Below, in pieces: positions 1 to 9,875 of a DNA stretch of 64,000 nt. The notes beneath the pieces were generated by a model. It was given only the letters and a program-made list of their open reading frames with translations, ran no database searches and had not been told where the DNA came from. Each line of letters begins with the position of its first letter. The first letter of the stretch is position 1. The position numbers were made by a program, and so were the translations under genes. Source of the stretch: Brenneria rubrifaciens (GTDB lineage: Bacteria > Pseudomonadota > Gammaproteobacteria > Enterobacterales > Enterobacteriaceae). Location: assembly GCF_005484945.1 (NCBI RefSeq), contig NZ_CP034035.1:2604001-2668000 (forward strand). The letters run 5' to 3'.

Positions 1-2047
1 CGTGCGCCTGAGCGTGTTCAAACCGATCGCCCAGCCCCGCGCCGGCGACAACTCGCCAGACCAGACCACCACCATCATTCGCGCCAACTCCTCCATCAAT
101 GCGGCAGAACCGTTACAGATAAGCCATGTTGAAGCGCTGCTGAGCTCCAACCAGCAGGACATCCTGATGGAAGACATTATCGCCCGCTACCATGAAAATA
201 CCAAAGATGCGGAAGTGGTGCTGGTCGAAGGTCTGGTTCCAACTCGTAAACATCAGTTCGCTAACGCGCTGAACTACGAAATCGCCAAAACCCTGAACGC
301 GGAAATCGTCTTCGTACTGTCGCTCGGCAACGACTCGGCGGCACAGTTGAAAGAGCGTATCGAACTGGCACGTTCCAGCTTCGGCGGCAGCAAAAATAAA
401 AGCATCACCGGCGTGATTATCAACAAATTGAATGCCCCGGTAGATGAGCAGGGGCGAACTCGTCCCGACCTGTCTGAAATTTTCGATGATTCCACCAAGG
501 CCAGCGTTGCCAATATCGATCCGAAACAGCTGTTTGCCAACAGTCCATTGCCGATACTGGGCTGTATTCCGTGGAGCTTTGACCTGATCGCCACTCGTGC
601 AATCGATATGGCGAAACACCTGAATGCCCGTATTATCAACAACGGGGATATTCAGACCCGCCGCGTTAAATCCGTGACGTTTTGCGCACGCAGCATTCCT
701 CACATGCTGGAACATTTCCGTCCGGGCTCACTGCTGGTTACCTCCGCAGACCGCCCTGACGTGCTGGTTGCCGCTTGTCTGGCAGCAATGAACGGCGTGG
801 AAATCGGTGCTCTGCTGCTGACCGGCGGCTATGAAATGGACCCTAGCGTCAGCAAACTTTGTGAACGCGCTTTCCAGACCGGCCTGCCTGTCTTTATGGT
901 CAAAACCAACACCTGGCAAACTTCGCTCAGCCTGCAAAGTTTCAACCTTGAAGTGCCGGCCGACGATCATCAGCGCGTGGAAAAAGTTCAGGAATACGTG
1001 GCGCGCCACATTGATACCCAGTGGATCGATTCACTGAGTGCCGAATCTGAGCGTTCACGCCGCCTGTCGCCGCCAGCGTTCCGCTATCAGTTAACCGAAC
1101 TGGCACGTAAGGCCGGTAAACGCATCGTTCTGCCTGAGGGTGATGAACCACGTACCGTCAAAGCCGCGTCCATCTGTGCTGAACGAGGTATCGCGCATTG
1201 CGTACTGTTGGGTAACCCGGAAGAAATCCAGCGTGTCGCCGCCGCTCAAGGCGTAGAATTGGGTAAAGGTATCGAGATCATCGATCCGGTTGCCGTTCGT
1301 GAACGCTATGTCCCACGTCTGGTCGAACTGCGTAAAAGCAAAGGTATGACCGAAGTCGTTGCGCGTGAGCAGTTGGAAGACAACGTCGTTCTGGGTACGC
1401 TGATGCTGGAACAAGGCGAAGTTGACGGTCTGGTTTCCGGTGCGGTTCACACCACAGCCAATACCATCCGTCCGCCGTTGCAGTTGATTAAAACTGCGCC
1501 GGGCAGTTCTCTGGTATCTTCCGTGTTCTTCATGCTGCTGCCTGAGCAGGTTCTGGTTTACGGCGACTGCGCCATCAATCCAGATCCCACGGCTGAACAG
1601 TTAGCTGAAATCGCGATCCAATCCGCCGATTCCGCTACCGCTTTCGGTATCGATCCGCGCGTTGCCATGATTTCCTACTCTACAGGTAACTCCGGCGCCG
1701 GTAGCGATGTGGAAAAAGTTCGTGAAGCAACCCGTATTGCTCAGGAAAAACGCCCTGACCTGATTATCGACGGCCCGTTGCAGTATGACGCGGCTATCAT
1801 GGCGGACGTTGCAAAATCCAAAGCGCCGAACTCGCCGGTTGCAGGTAAAGCAACCGTGTTCATTTTCCCCGATCTGAACACTGGCAACACCACCTACAAA
1901 GCGGTACAGCGTTCAGCAGATCTGATCTCCATCGGACCGATGTTGCAAGGTATGCGCAAACCGGTTAACGACCTGTCGCGCGGCGCACTGGTGGACGATA
2001 TCGTTTACACCGTTGCCCTGACTGCGATCCAGGCGACTCAGCTTTAA
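1..2047 (+). CDS. pta: Phosphate acetyltransferase, 5'-truncated by window edge
   Basis: Pta interconverts acetyl-CoA and acetyl phosphate in the cytosol and, with acetate kinase, forms the Pta-AckA pathway. The reading frame is open to the first base. By comparison with the 714-residue E. coli protein about the first 31-33 residues (start of the DRTGG/BioD-like nucleotide-binding N-terminal domain) lie outside the window, so the GTG at position 2 is not the true start. The visible protein runs from [12 protein letters not shown] through the regulatory N-terminal half to the C-terminal PTA_PTB catalytic domain (roughly the last 320 residues, beginning near [20 protein letters not shown]). The stop is TAA. 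Its intrinsic terminator directly downstream has been split by an IS4 copy. E. coli yfcC, which follows pta there, is absent. Confidence 0.97.
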   Translation, partial: VRLSVFKPIAQPRAGDNSPDQTTTIIRANSSINAAEPLQISHVEALLSSNQQDILMEDIIARYHENTKDAEVVLVEGLVPTRKHQFANALNYEIAKTLNAEIVFVLSLGNDSAAQLKERIELARSSFGGSKNKSITGVIINKLNAPVDEQGRTRPDLSEIFDDSTKASVANIDPKQLFANSPLPILGCIPWSFDLIATRAIDMAKHLNARIINNGDIQTRRVKSVTFCARSIPHMLEHFRPGSLLVTSADRPDVLVAACLAAMNGVEIGALLLTGGYEMDPSVSKLCERAFQTGLPVFMVKTNTWQTSLSLQSFNLEVPADDHQRVEKVQEYVARHIDTQWIDSLSAESERSRRLSPPAFRYQLTELARKAGKRIVLPEGDEPRTVKAASICAERGIAHCVLLGNPEEIQRVAAAQGVELGKGIEIIDPVAVRERYVPRLVELRKSKGMTEVVAREQLEDNVVLGTLMLEQGEVDGLVSGAVHTTANTIRPPLQLIKTAPGSSLVSSVFFMLLPEQVLVYGDCAINPDPTAEQLAEIAIQSADSATAFGIDPRVAMISYSTGNSGAGSDVEKVREATRIAQEKRPDLIIDGPLQYDAAIMADVAKSKAPNSPVAGKATVFIFPDLNTGNTTYKAVQRSADLISIGPMLQGMRKPVNDLSRGALVDDIVYTVALTAIQATQL

Positions 2048-2088
2048 CTGATGCCCCCTTGGTCACTAAAACGCCAGCCCTTCGGCTG

Positions 2089-3514
2089 TAATGCCGATCA
2101 GTTAAGGATCGGTTGACCGATCCAGTGGCTGTGTAAGAATCCGGAAATGCTCACCCGTTTCCGGATTTTTTTATGCACATTGGACAGGCTCTTGATCTGG
2201 TATCCCGTTACGATTCTCTGCGTAACCCGCTGACTTCTCTGGGTGATTATCTGAACCCGGAACTCATTTCCCGCTGTCTTGCCGAAGCCGGCACCGTCAC
2301 CCTGCGCAAACGTCGTCTGCCGCTGGAAATGATGGTCTGGTGTATCGTCGGTATGGCCCTTGAACGTAAAGAACCCCTCCATCAGCTCGTTAATCGGCTG
2401 GACATCATGCTGCCGGGCCGTCGTCCCTTTGTCGCACCCAGCGCTGTGATCCAGGCCCGTCAGCGTCTGCGAAGCGAGGCCGTCCGCCGCGTGTTCACGC
2501 AAACAGCGCAGCTCTGGCATAACGCCACGCCGCATCCGCACTGGTGCGGCCTGACCCTGCTGGCCATCGATGGTGTGTTCTGGCGAACACCGGACACGCC
2601 AGAAAACGATATCGCCTTCCCCCGCCAGACGCATGGCGGGAAACCAGGACTCTACCCGCAGGTAAAAATGGTCTGTCAGATGGAGCTGACCAGCCATCTG
2701 CTGACGGCAGCTGCCTTCGGCACAATGAAAAACAGCGAAAATGAGCTCGCTGAGCAACTTATAGAGCAAACCGGAGATAACACCCTGACGTTAATGGATA
2801 AAGGCTATTACTCACTGGGGCTGTTAAATGCCTGGAGCCAGGCGGGAGAGCACCGCCACTGGATGCTTGCTCTCAGAAAGGGAGCTCAGTATGAAGAGGT
2901 CGGAAAACTGGGTAAAGGCGACCATCTGGTGAAGCTGAAAACCAGTCCACAGGCACGAAAAAAGTGGCCGGGTCTGGGAAATGAGATGACAGCTCGTTTG
3001 CTGACCGTGACGCGCAAAGGAAAAGTCGTCCATCTGCTAACGTCGATGACGGACGCCATGCGTTACCCCGGTGGAGAAATGGCAGACCTGTACAGTCATC
3101 GCTGGGAGATCGAACTGGGATACAGGGAGATAAAACAGACGATGCAGCTGAGCAGGCTGACGCTGAGAAGTAAAAAGCCGGAGCTTGTGGAGCAGGAACT
3201 GTGGGGGGTATTACTGGCGTATAATCTGGTGAGATATCAGATGATAAAAATGGCGGGACATCTGAAAGGATACTGGCCGAATCAGCTGAGCTTCTCAGAG
3301 TCATGCGGAATGGTAATGAGAATGCTGATGACCCTGCAGGGCGCTTCACCGGGGCGAATCCCGGAGTTGATGGGTGATCTTGAAAGTATGGGGCAACTGG
3401 TAAAGTTACCGACAAGAAGGGAAAGGGCCTTCCCGAGAGTGGTAAAGGAGAGGCCCTGGAAATACACCTCAGCCCCGAAAAAGGGCCAGTCAGTTGCTTA
3501 ACTGACTGGCATTA
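2089..3514 (+). mobile_element. IS4 (1426 bp), complete with target duplication
   Basis: The 18-bp terminal inverted repeats are TAATGCCGATCAGTTAAG at 2089-2106 and, in reverse complement, TAATGCCAGTCAGTTAAG at 3497-3514 (two differences). The span is exactly 1426 bp, the known length of IS4. A 14-bp direct repeat CAGCCCTTCGGCTG flanks it (2075-2088 and 3515-3528). Uninterrupted termini, an intact transposase and a perfect target duplication indicate recent, probably still mobile, insertion. Confidence 0.97.
2173..3501 (+). CDS. insG: IS4 transposase InsG
   Basis: DDE transposase of 442 residues, full length for the IS4 family type element and recognisably near-identical in sequence to the E. 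coli IS4 transposase (begins [16 protein letters not shown]). The IS4-family signature Y-x2-R-x3-E-x6-K is visible as [15 protein letters not shown] in the C-terminal third, with conserved acidic motifs LLAIDGVFW and TLMDKGYYS upstream. It catalyses excision and reinsertion of the element. The stop TAA lies within the right inverted repeat. No internal stop or frameshift was seen, so it is probably functional. Confidence 0.97.
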   Translation: MHIGQALDLVSRYDSLRNPLTSLGDYLNPELISRCLAEAGTVTLRKRRLPLEMMVWCIVGMALERKEPLHQLVNRLDIMLPGRRPFVAPSAVIQARQRLRSEAVRRVFTQTAQLWHNATPHPHWCGLTLLAIDGVFWRTPDTPENDIAFPRQTHGGKPGLYPQVKMVCQMELTSHLLTAAAFGTMKNSENELAEQLIEQTGDNTLTLMDKGYYSLGLLNAWSQAGEHRHWMLALRKGAQYEEVGKLGKGDHLVKLKTSPQARKKWPGLGNEMTARLLTVTRKGKVVHLLTSMTDAMRYPGGEMADLYSHRWEIELGYREIKQTMQLSRLTLRSKKPELVEQELWGVLLAYNLVRYQMIKMAGHLKGYWPNQLSFSESCGMVMRMLMTLQGASPGRIPELMGDLESMGQLVKLPTRRERAFPRVVKERPWKYTSAPKKGQSVA

Positions 3515-3647
3515 CAGCCCTTCGGCTGGCGTTTTTTTTAACTCATATCCCGTCGTCATAATCGTGAGTACGACTTGGGACGACATCCCCCATCAGGCCG
3601 GTGTTTGATAGCGATGAGATACACTGAAAACAAGTTAAGAGACGGAT

Positions 3648-4262
3648 TTACTTCTCGGTTTCAGCCGATTCGCCGTCACCGGAAAATCCCTGACTTTCAA
3701 GCTCTACTTTAGTTTGCGCTTCATGGAGCAGCGGTTTGCCGTAATCCTGTTCGTTGTAGCGCGTTAACCATAGCGACAAGGCTTTAAGTGAATCAGGCGT
3801 AAACTCGTCACAGCGAGCGGTAATTTCTTCCGGCGACAACCAACTGACTTCATCAACCTCGGATTCCTGTAACGCAAATGGTCCATGCGTGACACAACTA
3901 AACAGCCCGCCCCACACCCGACAGTTTTCCGCCTCGTAATAAAACAGCCCATGCTCAGCGAACGGAACACCGGCAATACCGAGCTCTTCTTCGGCTTCAC
4001 GCCGTGCGGACTCAAGCATCTGCTCGCCGCTTTGCACCACGCCGCCCGCCGTCGCATCCAACCATCCCGGATAGAAATCTTTGATTTCGGTACGGCGCTG
4101 CACCAGAATTTTGCCCATGCCATTATGCACAACAATGTAGGTCGCTCGATGACGAAGACTTTGAGCACGCATCTGCTGACGACTCGACTGAGCAATGACC
4201 TCATTGTTCTCATCGACAATATCCACCCACTCCGTGCCTGCTGACCGATTTTGTTCCGCCAT
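3648..4262 (-). CDS. yfcD: Nudix hydrolase YfcD
   Basis: Cytosolic Nudix-family protein of 204 residues. The Nudix box G-x5-E-x7-REUxEExGU is complete ([23 protein letters not shown], about residues 73-96), so the metal-binding glutamates for nucleoside-diphosphate-linked substrate cleavage are present. The natural substrate of YfcD is not established; the family resembles isopentenyl-diphosphate isomerase-type Nudix proteins. ATG start at 4262. It lies upstream in the opposite orientation to pta/IS4 and next to yfcE as in E. coli. Confidence 0.93.
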   Translation of the reverse strand: MAEQNRSAGTEWVDIVDENNEVIAQSSRQQMRAQSLRHRATYIVVHNGMGKILVQRRTEIKDFYPGWLDATAGGVVQSGEQMLESARREAEEELGIAGVPFAEHGLFYYEAENCRVWGGLFSCVTHGPFALQESEVDEVSWLSPEEITARCDEFTPDSLKALSLWLTRYNEQDYGKPLLHEAQTKVELESQGFSGDGESAETEK

Positions 4263-4338
4263 CCTTTAAAACCCTTTAGTCTTAGCGCATTGCAGCGCGC
4301 ATCTGTTTAAAATAATAGATTTTATTGACTGTCTTAAA

Positions 4339-4890
4339 CTAGTGCCTAATTATCACCTGTGCAATAGGCTCGCCAGCAGACAGAGGAAGAACACGCAAGA
4401 CATCATCTTCCAGCGTTCCATAGCTCGCCGGGAAACCACCTTTAGGCAGACTGACGGACCCCGGATTGAAATGGTAGATCTCTCCCCGTTGTTCGGCGAC
4501 CGGAATATGAGTATGTCCATAAACCAGTACATCGCCAACATTCATTGGCGGTAAGTTTTCAGGATGATAAAGGTGACCATGCGTAAGGAAAAGGCGATTC
4601 TTCGGCAATAGCACATGTTGCCAAGGTGCGGTGATAGGGAAATTCAGCAGCATCTGATCCACTTCGCTATCACAATTTCCGCGCACCGCGATAATACGTT
4701 TGTTATAGGCGTTCAACCGGGTCGCCACTTCCGCTGGCTGGTAGTTGTCCGGCAACGGATTGCGAGGCCCGTGATTCAGAAAATCCCCTAACAGAATCAG
4801 CCAGTCTGCGCCACTTTGTTCGAACAGACGCAACACCTGTTCAGTCGCACTCAAAGAACCATGCAGGTCAGATGCAAACATCAACTTCAT
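4339..4890 (-). CDS. yfcE: Metallophosphodiesterase YfcE
   Basis: Calcineurin-like phosphoesterase, 183 residues from the ATG at 4890 (E. coli YfcE is 184). This start is preferred because a GGGGGA ribosome-binding site lies just upstream; the frame extends 15 bases further to a TTG inside that site. Metal-ligand motifs are in order: FASDLHGS, GDFLNHG, RGNCD, LTHGH and YGHTHIP. The family enzyme hydrolyses phosphodiesters with Mn2+; its physiological substrate is unknown. In E. coli yfcF follows; here the ethanolamine genes lie next instead. Confidence 0.94.
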   Translation of the reverse strand: MKLMFASDLHGSLSATEQVLRLFEQSGADWLILLGDFLNHGPRNPLPDNYQPAEVATRLNAYNKRIIAVRGNCDSEVDQMLLNFPITAPWQHVLLPKNRLFLTHGHLYHPENLPPMNVGDVLVYGHTHIPVAEQRGEIYHFNPGSVSLPKGGFPASYGTLEDDVLRVLPLSAGEPIAQVIIRH

Positions 4891-5026
4891 CGTTTTATCC
4901 CCCAACGTGTCGTCATAACCATGATGGGATCAGTTTAACAAAGTTGAGCGATCGGTCTTACTATGAATTCAACATAAATAGCGCCGTAACCGGTTCCCGA
5001 TCCCAGACTTGCGGCTACGCCGAACA

Positions 5027-5818
5027 TCAACGCGACATCAGCAACGACGGCGGCTTAATCCGTCCGTGCAGTGCCGGGTTATCACTTTCATCTTTAAGTT
5101 GAACACCCGACAAACGGCGCTGGAAAGATTGCTCCAGCAACCAGGCCAACTTAAATGCCGCCAAAGGGTAATCCAACCCTTCCGGGCGAATGTTAGAGAG
5201 ACAGTTGCGCTCCGACTCAAGCCGACGGGTGTGCGGTCCCCAGGTCATATAGACACTCAGGCTATCCGGCGACGACAGGCCGGGGCGTTCGCCAATCAGG
5301 ATCGCAACCGCTTTGGCCTGTATGCACTCACCGATATCATCACCCAGCGCGACACGAGACTGATGAGCCAGCACAATAGGCGCCAGAGAAAGCCCCAGCA
5401 GTTCCAGGTATGGCTGCAACGCCAATATTAATGGCACTGCCTGCCGGTGCACCGCTTTGGAAGACAAACCGTCTCCGATAACCAAAAGCAGATCAGGTTG
5501 CCGGGCTGATGAACTCATTAGCAGTGCTCGGCTCGGCTCCGACAGCCGACGGCCTAAATCGGGCCGGCACAGATACTGCTCCCGCGTTTGAGCCGCACTG
5601 TGAACCGTCAGCGTTTTCAATCCGGCGTCGTCCAGTTCATTCGCCAGCGCTTCACTGTCAAAAACCTGATGAACGGCATCCCTGGCCTGCGCATGGGCCA
5701 TGCCGAATTTCAACAGTTCGCGGGTCGGCAGACTCGCTCCGGTACGCCCCAGGGCAATACGCGCAGCCGTAAATTCGCGCAGCGTCTCCCAGGGATTGTC
5801 GTGGATCGCCTCGCTCAT
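5027..5818 (-). CDS. eutC: Ethanolamine ammonia-lyase small subunit
   Basis: EutC, 263 residues, the small subunit of the adenosylcobalamin-dependent lyase that splits ethanolamine into acetaldehyde and ammonia. Family hallmarks are the N-terminal arginine-rich start (TAARIALGRTGASLPT), LLVIGDGLSSKAV and the C-terminal EQSFQRRLSGVQLKD. Its ATG overlaps the eutB stop (ATGA, 5815-5818), so translation is coupled to eutB. It is the last gene of eat-eutB-eutC. No microcompartment, reactivase (eutA) or aldehyde dehydrogenase genes are present locally, so products and cofactor repair must be handled by genes elsewhere. Confidence 0.95.
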   Translation of the reverse strand: MSEAIHDNPWETLREFTAARIALGRTGASLPTRELLKFGMAHAQARDAVHQVFDSEALANELDDAGLKTLTVHSAAQTREQYLCRPDLGRRLSEPSRALLMSSSARQPDLLLVIGDGLSSKAVHRQAVPLILALQPYLELLGLSLAPIVLAHQSRVALGDDIGECIQAKAVAILIGERPGLSSPDSLSVYMTWGPHTRRLESERNCLSNIRPEGLDYPLAAFKLAWLLEQSFQRRLSGVQLKDESDNPALHGRIKPPSLLMSR

Positions 5819-7206
5819 ACACGTCCCTCCAGATAAGGCTGATGTTGCAATAGCGGGTGCTGGCTGCCGGTATCACGCAAGCGTCCCTGGGCGTCAATGA
5901 TGCGCATTTTCTCCAGCCATTCGCCAAACTCAGGCGCATGTTTCAGCCCCAGTAGTTCGCGAACATAAAGCGCATCGTGGAAAGAGGTGCTCTGATAGTT
6001 CAACATGATGTCATCCGCGCCCGGAACCCCCATCAGGAATGTCAACCCGGCATTGGCGAGCAGCGTCAGCAACGTATCCATGTCATCCTGATCGGCCTCT
6101 GCGTGGTTGGTATAGCACACATCGCACCCGAGCGGGACGCCCATCAGCTTGCCGCAAAAATGGTCCTCCAGACCGGCGCGGATAATTTGTTTACCGTCAT
6201 ACAGGTATTCAGGGCCGATAAAGCCCACCACCGTATTCACCAAAAACGGGGAGAAACGGCGGGCAACCGCGTAGGCGCGCGCTTCACACGTTTGCTGATC
6301 CACTCCGTGATTCGCATTGGCCGACAGGCAACTGCCCTGCCCGGTTTCAAAATACATCACGTTGTGCCCCAGCGTGCCGCGTTTCAGGCTTAACGCCGCC
6401 TGATACGCCTCTTCCAGCGTCGCCAGATTAAAACCGAAACTACAGTTGGTCGCTTCCGTACCGGCGATTGATTGAAAAACCAGATCAACCGGCGCACCGC
6501 GCTCCATCAGTTGCAGCGTATTAGTGACGTGTGTCAGCACACAGGATTGGGTCGGAATTTCAAAGCGGCCAATCACATCGGCCAGCATGTAATTGAGTTT
6601 TTCCAACAGCGGCAGGCTGTCGCTGGCAGGATTGATTCCCACCATCGCATCACCGCTTCCGTACAACAACCCGTCAAGCATGCTGGCGGCGATACCCTTT
6701 AAATCGTCCGTCGGATGATTAGGCTGTAGCCGCACACTGATATGGCCCGGTAACCCCAGGGTATTGCGAAACCGGGTAACCACCTGGCATTTCTTCGCGA
6801 CCAAAATCAAATCCTGATTGCGCATCAGTTTACTGACGGCGGCCGCCATTTCCGGCGTAATGCCTTTAGCAACCTGGGAGAGCAGCGCGCTGTCCGTGCG
6901 TTCGCTTAACAACCAGTCGCGGAAATCCCCCACGGTCAGGTGAGAAACTGGGGCGAACGCCGCTTCATCGTGTGAATCGACAATCAGCCGAGTGACCTCA
7001 TCCTGTTCGTAAGGAATAAGCGCCTGCTGCAAGAACGTCTTCAGCGGCAAATCCGCCAGCGCCATGCGTGCCGCCATGCGTTCCTCGGCGCTTTGCGCCG
7101 CCACGCCCGCCAGAAAATCACCGGAACGGGCAGGCGATGCTTTCGCCATCAGCTCACGCAGATCGTGAAAACGATAGCTGTGGAGACTCAGCGTTGTCTG
7201 ATACAT
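5815..7206 (-). CDS. eutB: Ethanolamine ammonia-lyase large subunit
   Basis: EutB, 463 residues (E. coli 453), the TIM-barrel catalytic subunit that binds ethanolamine and pairs with EutC around adenosylcobalamin. Diagnostic segments include YGSGDAMVGINPASDS, FGFNLATLEEAYQA, YFETGQGSCLSA and CDVCYTNHAEADQDD. It lies 78 bases downstream of the permease gene eat and is fused by an overlap to eutC. Occurrence as a permease-EutB-EutC trio, without the eut microcompartment operon, is the arrangement known from Pseudomonas-type ethanolamine utilisation as a nitrogen or carbon source. Confidence 0.96.
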   Translation of the reverse strand: MYQTTLSLHSYRFHDLRELMAKASPARSGDFLAGVAAQSAEERMAARMALADLPLKTFLQQALIPYEQDEVTRLIVDSHDEAAFAPVSHLTVGDFRDWLLSERTDSALLSQVAKGITPEMAAAVSKLMRNQDLILVAKKCQVVTRFRNTLGLPGHISVRLQPNHPTDDLKGIAASMLDGLLYGSGDAMVGINPASDSLPLLEKLNYMLADVIGRFEIPTQSCVLTHVTNTLQLMERGAPVDLVFQSIAGTEATNCSFGFNLATLEEAYQAALSLKRGTLGHNVMYFETGQGSCLSANANHGVDQQTCEARAYAVARRFSPFLVNTVVGFIGPEYLYDGKQIIRAGLEDHFCGKLMGVPLGCDVCYTNHAEADQDDMDTLLTLLANAGLTFLMGVPGADDIMLNYQSTSFHDALYVRELLGLKHAPEFGEWLEKMRIIDAQGRLRDTGSQHPLLQHQPYLEGRV

Positions 7207-7284
7207 CCATTCGCCTCCATCGTTATGCGGCAGCGGCCCGCGATCAGATAGCGAGCCGTCATTTTCGCTATGGGAAACCGTTTG

Positions 7285-8670
7285 TTACTTGGAAACCGTT
7301 AACTCCGGGTCAAACGCCGCCGTCTCACGCGAAGTGCCGGTCAGACGGAACCAGCCGTAGCCCAGCAACATCATGACCGCAAAAATCATCGCCAGCAGCG
7401 GGTTGTAGTACACCATAGCGGCCAGACAGATCACCGCCATTACCAGCGCAAACGCCGGGGCAAACGGATACCACGGCGCACGGAACGGACGCGCCAGATT
7501 CGGCTCGCTGCGGCGCAGTTTGAAAAGCGACGCCATTGACGTGATATACATAACAATCGCGCCAAATACCGACATCGTCACAATGTTGGCGGTTAACGGT
7601 TGACCACCGAGGGTCACCAGCGAATCAGAGAATATCGCGGCAATGCCGACAACGCCTCCCGCCAGAATAGCGCGATGCGGCGTGCGGAAACGAGTATGCA
7701 CGCGAGCCAGTGGCTTAGGCAGATAACCGGCGCGGGCCAGCGCAAAGATCTGGCGCGAGTAGCCCATGATAATGCCGTGGAATGACGCCACCAGACCAAA
7801 CAACCCAAGCCAAACCAGCATATGCAACCAACCGCTGTTACTGCCGACAATCTGCTTCATCGCCTGAGGTAACGGGTCGTTGATGTTAGACAACTGTCGC
7901 CAGTCGCCGACGCCGCCTGCGAACAACATTACGCCAATCGCCAGCATCGTTAAGGTCAGAATACCGCAGATGAAAGCGCGCGGAATGGTACGGCGGGGAT
8001 CTTTGGCTTCCTCGGCCGCCATCGCCGCCCCTTCAATCGCCAGAAAGAACCAGATGGCAAAGGGGATAGCGGCAAAGATACCGGATATCGCAACCGTGCT
8101 GAATAAGTCGGAACCCGCCCATCCGCCGCTGGCGAAATTGCTCCATTCAAAGCCTGGCGCAACCACGCCCATAAACACCAGCAACTCGAATATGGCCAGC
8201 AGCGTGACCAATAGCTCAAATGTTGCGGCGATACCCACGCCAAGAATATTGAGTCCCATAAATATCAGGTAAGCGCTGACCGCCACCCATTTGGGATCCA
8301 ATGACGGGAACTGCACATTCAGATAGGCGCCGATAGCCATCGAAATGGCAGGCGGTGCAAACACAAATTCAATCAGCGTGGCAAATCCGGCGATAAAGCC
8401 CCCTGCCGGGCCGAACGCACGATAGGCGTAGGCGAACGGGCCGCCGGCGTGTGGAATGGAAGTGCTCAGTTCAGTGAAGCTGAAAATAAACGCGCAATAC
8501 ATCGCGGCAATCGCCAGCGCAGTAATCAGAAAGCCTAATGTGCCGGCCTGCGCCCAACCATAACTCCAGCCAAAATACTCGCCCGAAATCACCAGACCTA
8601 CGGCAATGCCCCACAAGTGGAAACTGCCCAGTGTCCGTTTCAACCCCGGTTCTGCTTGTTTGTTTTCCAT
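7285..8670 (-). CDS. eat: Ethanolamine permease (APC family)
   Basis: Amino acid/polyamine/organocation superfamily transporter, 461 residues from the ATG at 8670, chosen for the GGGGAT ribosome-binding site 7 bases upstream; the open frame extends 30 codons further without similarity. About 12 hydrophobic segments are visible, starting with LWGIAVGLVISGEYFGW, the family-typical GEYFGWSYG in helix 1, and FFLAIEGAAMAAEEAKDPRR after helix 6. It presumably brings in ethanolamine for the adjacent EutBC. A sigma-54-type promoter sits about 40 bases before the start. Confidence 0.92.
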   Translation of the reverse strand: MENKQAEPGLKRTLGSFHLWGIAVGLVISGEYFGWSYGWAQAGTLGFLITALAIAAMYCAFIFSFTELSTSIPHAGGPFAYAYRAFGPAGGFIAGFATLIEFVFAPPAISMAIGAYLNVQFPSLDPKWVAVSAYLIFMGLNILGVGIAATFELLVTLLAIFELLVFMGVVAPGFEWSNFASGGWAGSDLFSTVAISGIFAAIPFAIWFFLAIEGAAMAAEEAKDPRRTIPRAFICGILTLTMLAIGVMLFAGGVGDWRQLSNINDPLPQAMKQIVGSNSGWLHMLVWLGLFGLVASFHGIIMGYSRQIFALARAGYLPKPLARVHTRFRTPHRAILAGGVVGIAAIFSDSLVTLGGQPLTANIVTMSVFGAIVMYITSMASLFKLRRSEPNLARPFRAPWYPFAPAFALVMAVICLAAMVYYNPLLAMIFAVMMLLGYGWFRLTGTSRETAAFDPELTVSK

Positions 8671-8709
8671 CTTGCCATCCCCTGATACCAACCTAATCTC
8701 AAGGTGTGG

Positions 8710-8725
8710 TGCAAAGAGTGTACCA
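8710..8725 (-). promoter_or_regulatory. Candidate sigma-54 (RpoN) promoter for eat-eutBC
   Basis: On the minus strand the sequence reads TGGTACACTCTTTGCA. Against the -24/-12 consensus TGGCAC-N5-TTGCA it differs at one core base and has the exact GG-to-GC spacing. It ends about 40 bases upstream of the eat ATG. This predicts dependence on RpoN and an enhancer-binding activator; none is encoded next to the operon. Confidence 0.7.
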
Positions 8726-9061
8726 GATGGAAAGAAACCACAAACGCAGGCGCTTTCCAAATCCGTTTCTCATTGCACTGCGCCGTTTTGAGACACACTG
8801 CCCCGTAATGCAGCAGCTTATGCGTGCTTTAAGAGCAATGTTCCCGAAACCGTAAACAGTGTGATGAATTGATCTATTGCTGATATTTCAGATGCTAAAA
8901 TGGAAGGGTGATCTTGTGGATTCTGGAAATGCCTTTTGACCAAACATAGTAATTGGGCCCAATATAAATGGGTCACTGAACATCGGCATGAGCCATCGTC
9001 ACCCGATGCCACTGTGTTTTATGAAGTAAACGTTTTATGAAATGAAACGGAGGCGCCAATC
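8726..9061. other. Intergenic region between eat and yfcG
   Basis: About 335 bases with no convincing gene. The minus-strand side should hold activator sites for the sigma-54 promoter; two loose repeats resembling AAAACGG/GAAACGG are seen near 8765-8800 but are not strong. The plus-strand side leads to yfcG with ribosome-binding site CGGAGGCG just before 9062. Confidence 0.5.
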
Positions 9062-9685
9062 ATGATCGATCTTTATTATGCCCCTACACCTAACGGGCAC
9101 AAAATTACCTTGTTCCTTGAAGAAACCGATCTGCCTTATCAGCTTCACCGCGTTAACATTGGTACGGGTGAGCAGTTTAAACCCGAGTTTCTGGCTATTT
9201 CGCCTAACAACAAGATTCCGGCCATTGTCGATCACCAGCCAGCCGACGGCGGCAAGGCTATCAGTTTGTTTGAGTCTGGCGCTATCCTGCTGTATCTGGC
9301 AGAAAAACATAGCGTGCTGCTCAGCAAAGATCTGCGCGAGCGCACCGCAACCCTGCAATGGCTGTTCTGGCAAGTCGCGGGATTTGGCCCCATGCTGGGG
9401 CAAAACCACCATTTCAATCACTATGCGCCTCAACCGGTTCCCTATGCGATGGAACGCTATCAACAAGAAACCCAGCGTTTGTATCGCGTACTGGACAAGC
9501 AGCTTCAGAAAAATACCTGGCTGGCCGGCGATCGCTACAGTATTGCCGATATCGCAACCTATCCGTGGGTCGTCTCTTACGCGCGTCAACGTATTGAACT
9601 GGATGATTATCCGGCGGTAAAAGACTGGTATGCACGTATTAGCGAACGTCCGGCTACAGAACGCGCTTATAATTTGGCAGAATAA
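9062..9685 (+). CDS. yfcG: Glutathione transferase-like disulfide-bond reductase YfcG
   Basis: Nu-class glutathione transferase homologue, 207 residues (E. coli YfcG 215). The N-terminal thioredoxin-fold domain (about 1-85) begins MIDLYYAPTPNGHK with the conserved TPNG and the SNK/NNKIPAI cis-Pro loop and FESGAILLYLAEK glutathione-binding segment. The helical C-terminal domain follows with LWLxxQ-like QWLFWQVAGFGPMLGQ. The family member reduces disulfides such as 2-hydroxyethyl disulfide with glutathione. It is transcribed away from the eut genes; the neighbouring yfcF of E. coli is missing. Confidence 0.93.
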   Translation: MIDLYYAPTPNGHKITLFLEETDLPYQLHRVNIGTGEQFKPEFLAISPNNKIPAIVDHQPADGGKAISLFESGAILLYLAEKHSVLLSKDLRERTATLQWLFWQVAGFGPMLGQNHHFNHYAPQPVPYAMERYQQETQRLYRVLDKQLQKNTWLAGDRYSIADIATYPWVVSYARQRIELDDYPAVKDWYARISERPATERAYNLAE

Positions 9686-9875
9686 TCATCATTCTCTCTT
9701 CATTACGCCGGCCTGCCGCTATTCTTCTGGTATGTTACCGATACACACGAGAAGCGGCGCCGAAACGGGACAAGGCGCGAAATATTCGCCTCGGCGCGGA
9801 TTGAAATCCGCCCGGTATGAGACAACGCTCAGCGCGTCGACTTCAGGTCAAAAAAGGAAAATTGAGGGTTAATGA

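Larger units (their letters stand above)
2071..3535 (+). terminator. pta intrinsic terminator, interrupted by IS4
   Basis: Joining the flanks of the IS element restores a classic hairpin, CGCCAGCC-CTTC-GGCTGGCG followed by a run of T. The left arm and loop lie at 2072-2088 and the full 3' half plus T-run at 3515-3535. The 14-bp target repeat CAGCCCTTCGGCTG is itself a 5-bp hairpin present on both sides of IS4. The T-run is present only on the right-hand side. Confidence 0.85.

Noticed and set aside
113..715. Long minus-strand open frame opposite pta
   Set aside because: It is the antisense shadow of the pta reading frame; similar long antisense frames occur opposite purF, eutB and mnmC and have no ribosome-binding sites.
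9001..9020. GCCACTG near yfcG as a cobalamin riboswitch B12 box
   Set aside because: No surrounding riboswitch secondary structure is visible and it lies on the strand leading to yfcG, not to the B12-dependent eut genes.
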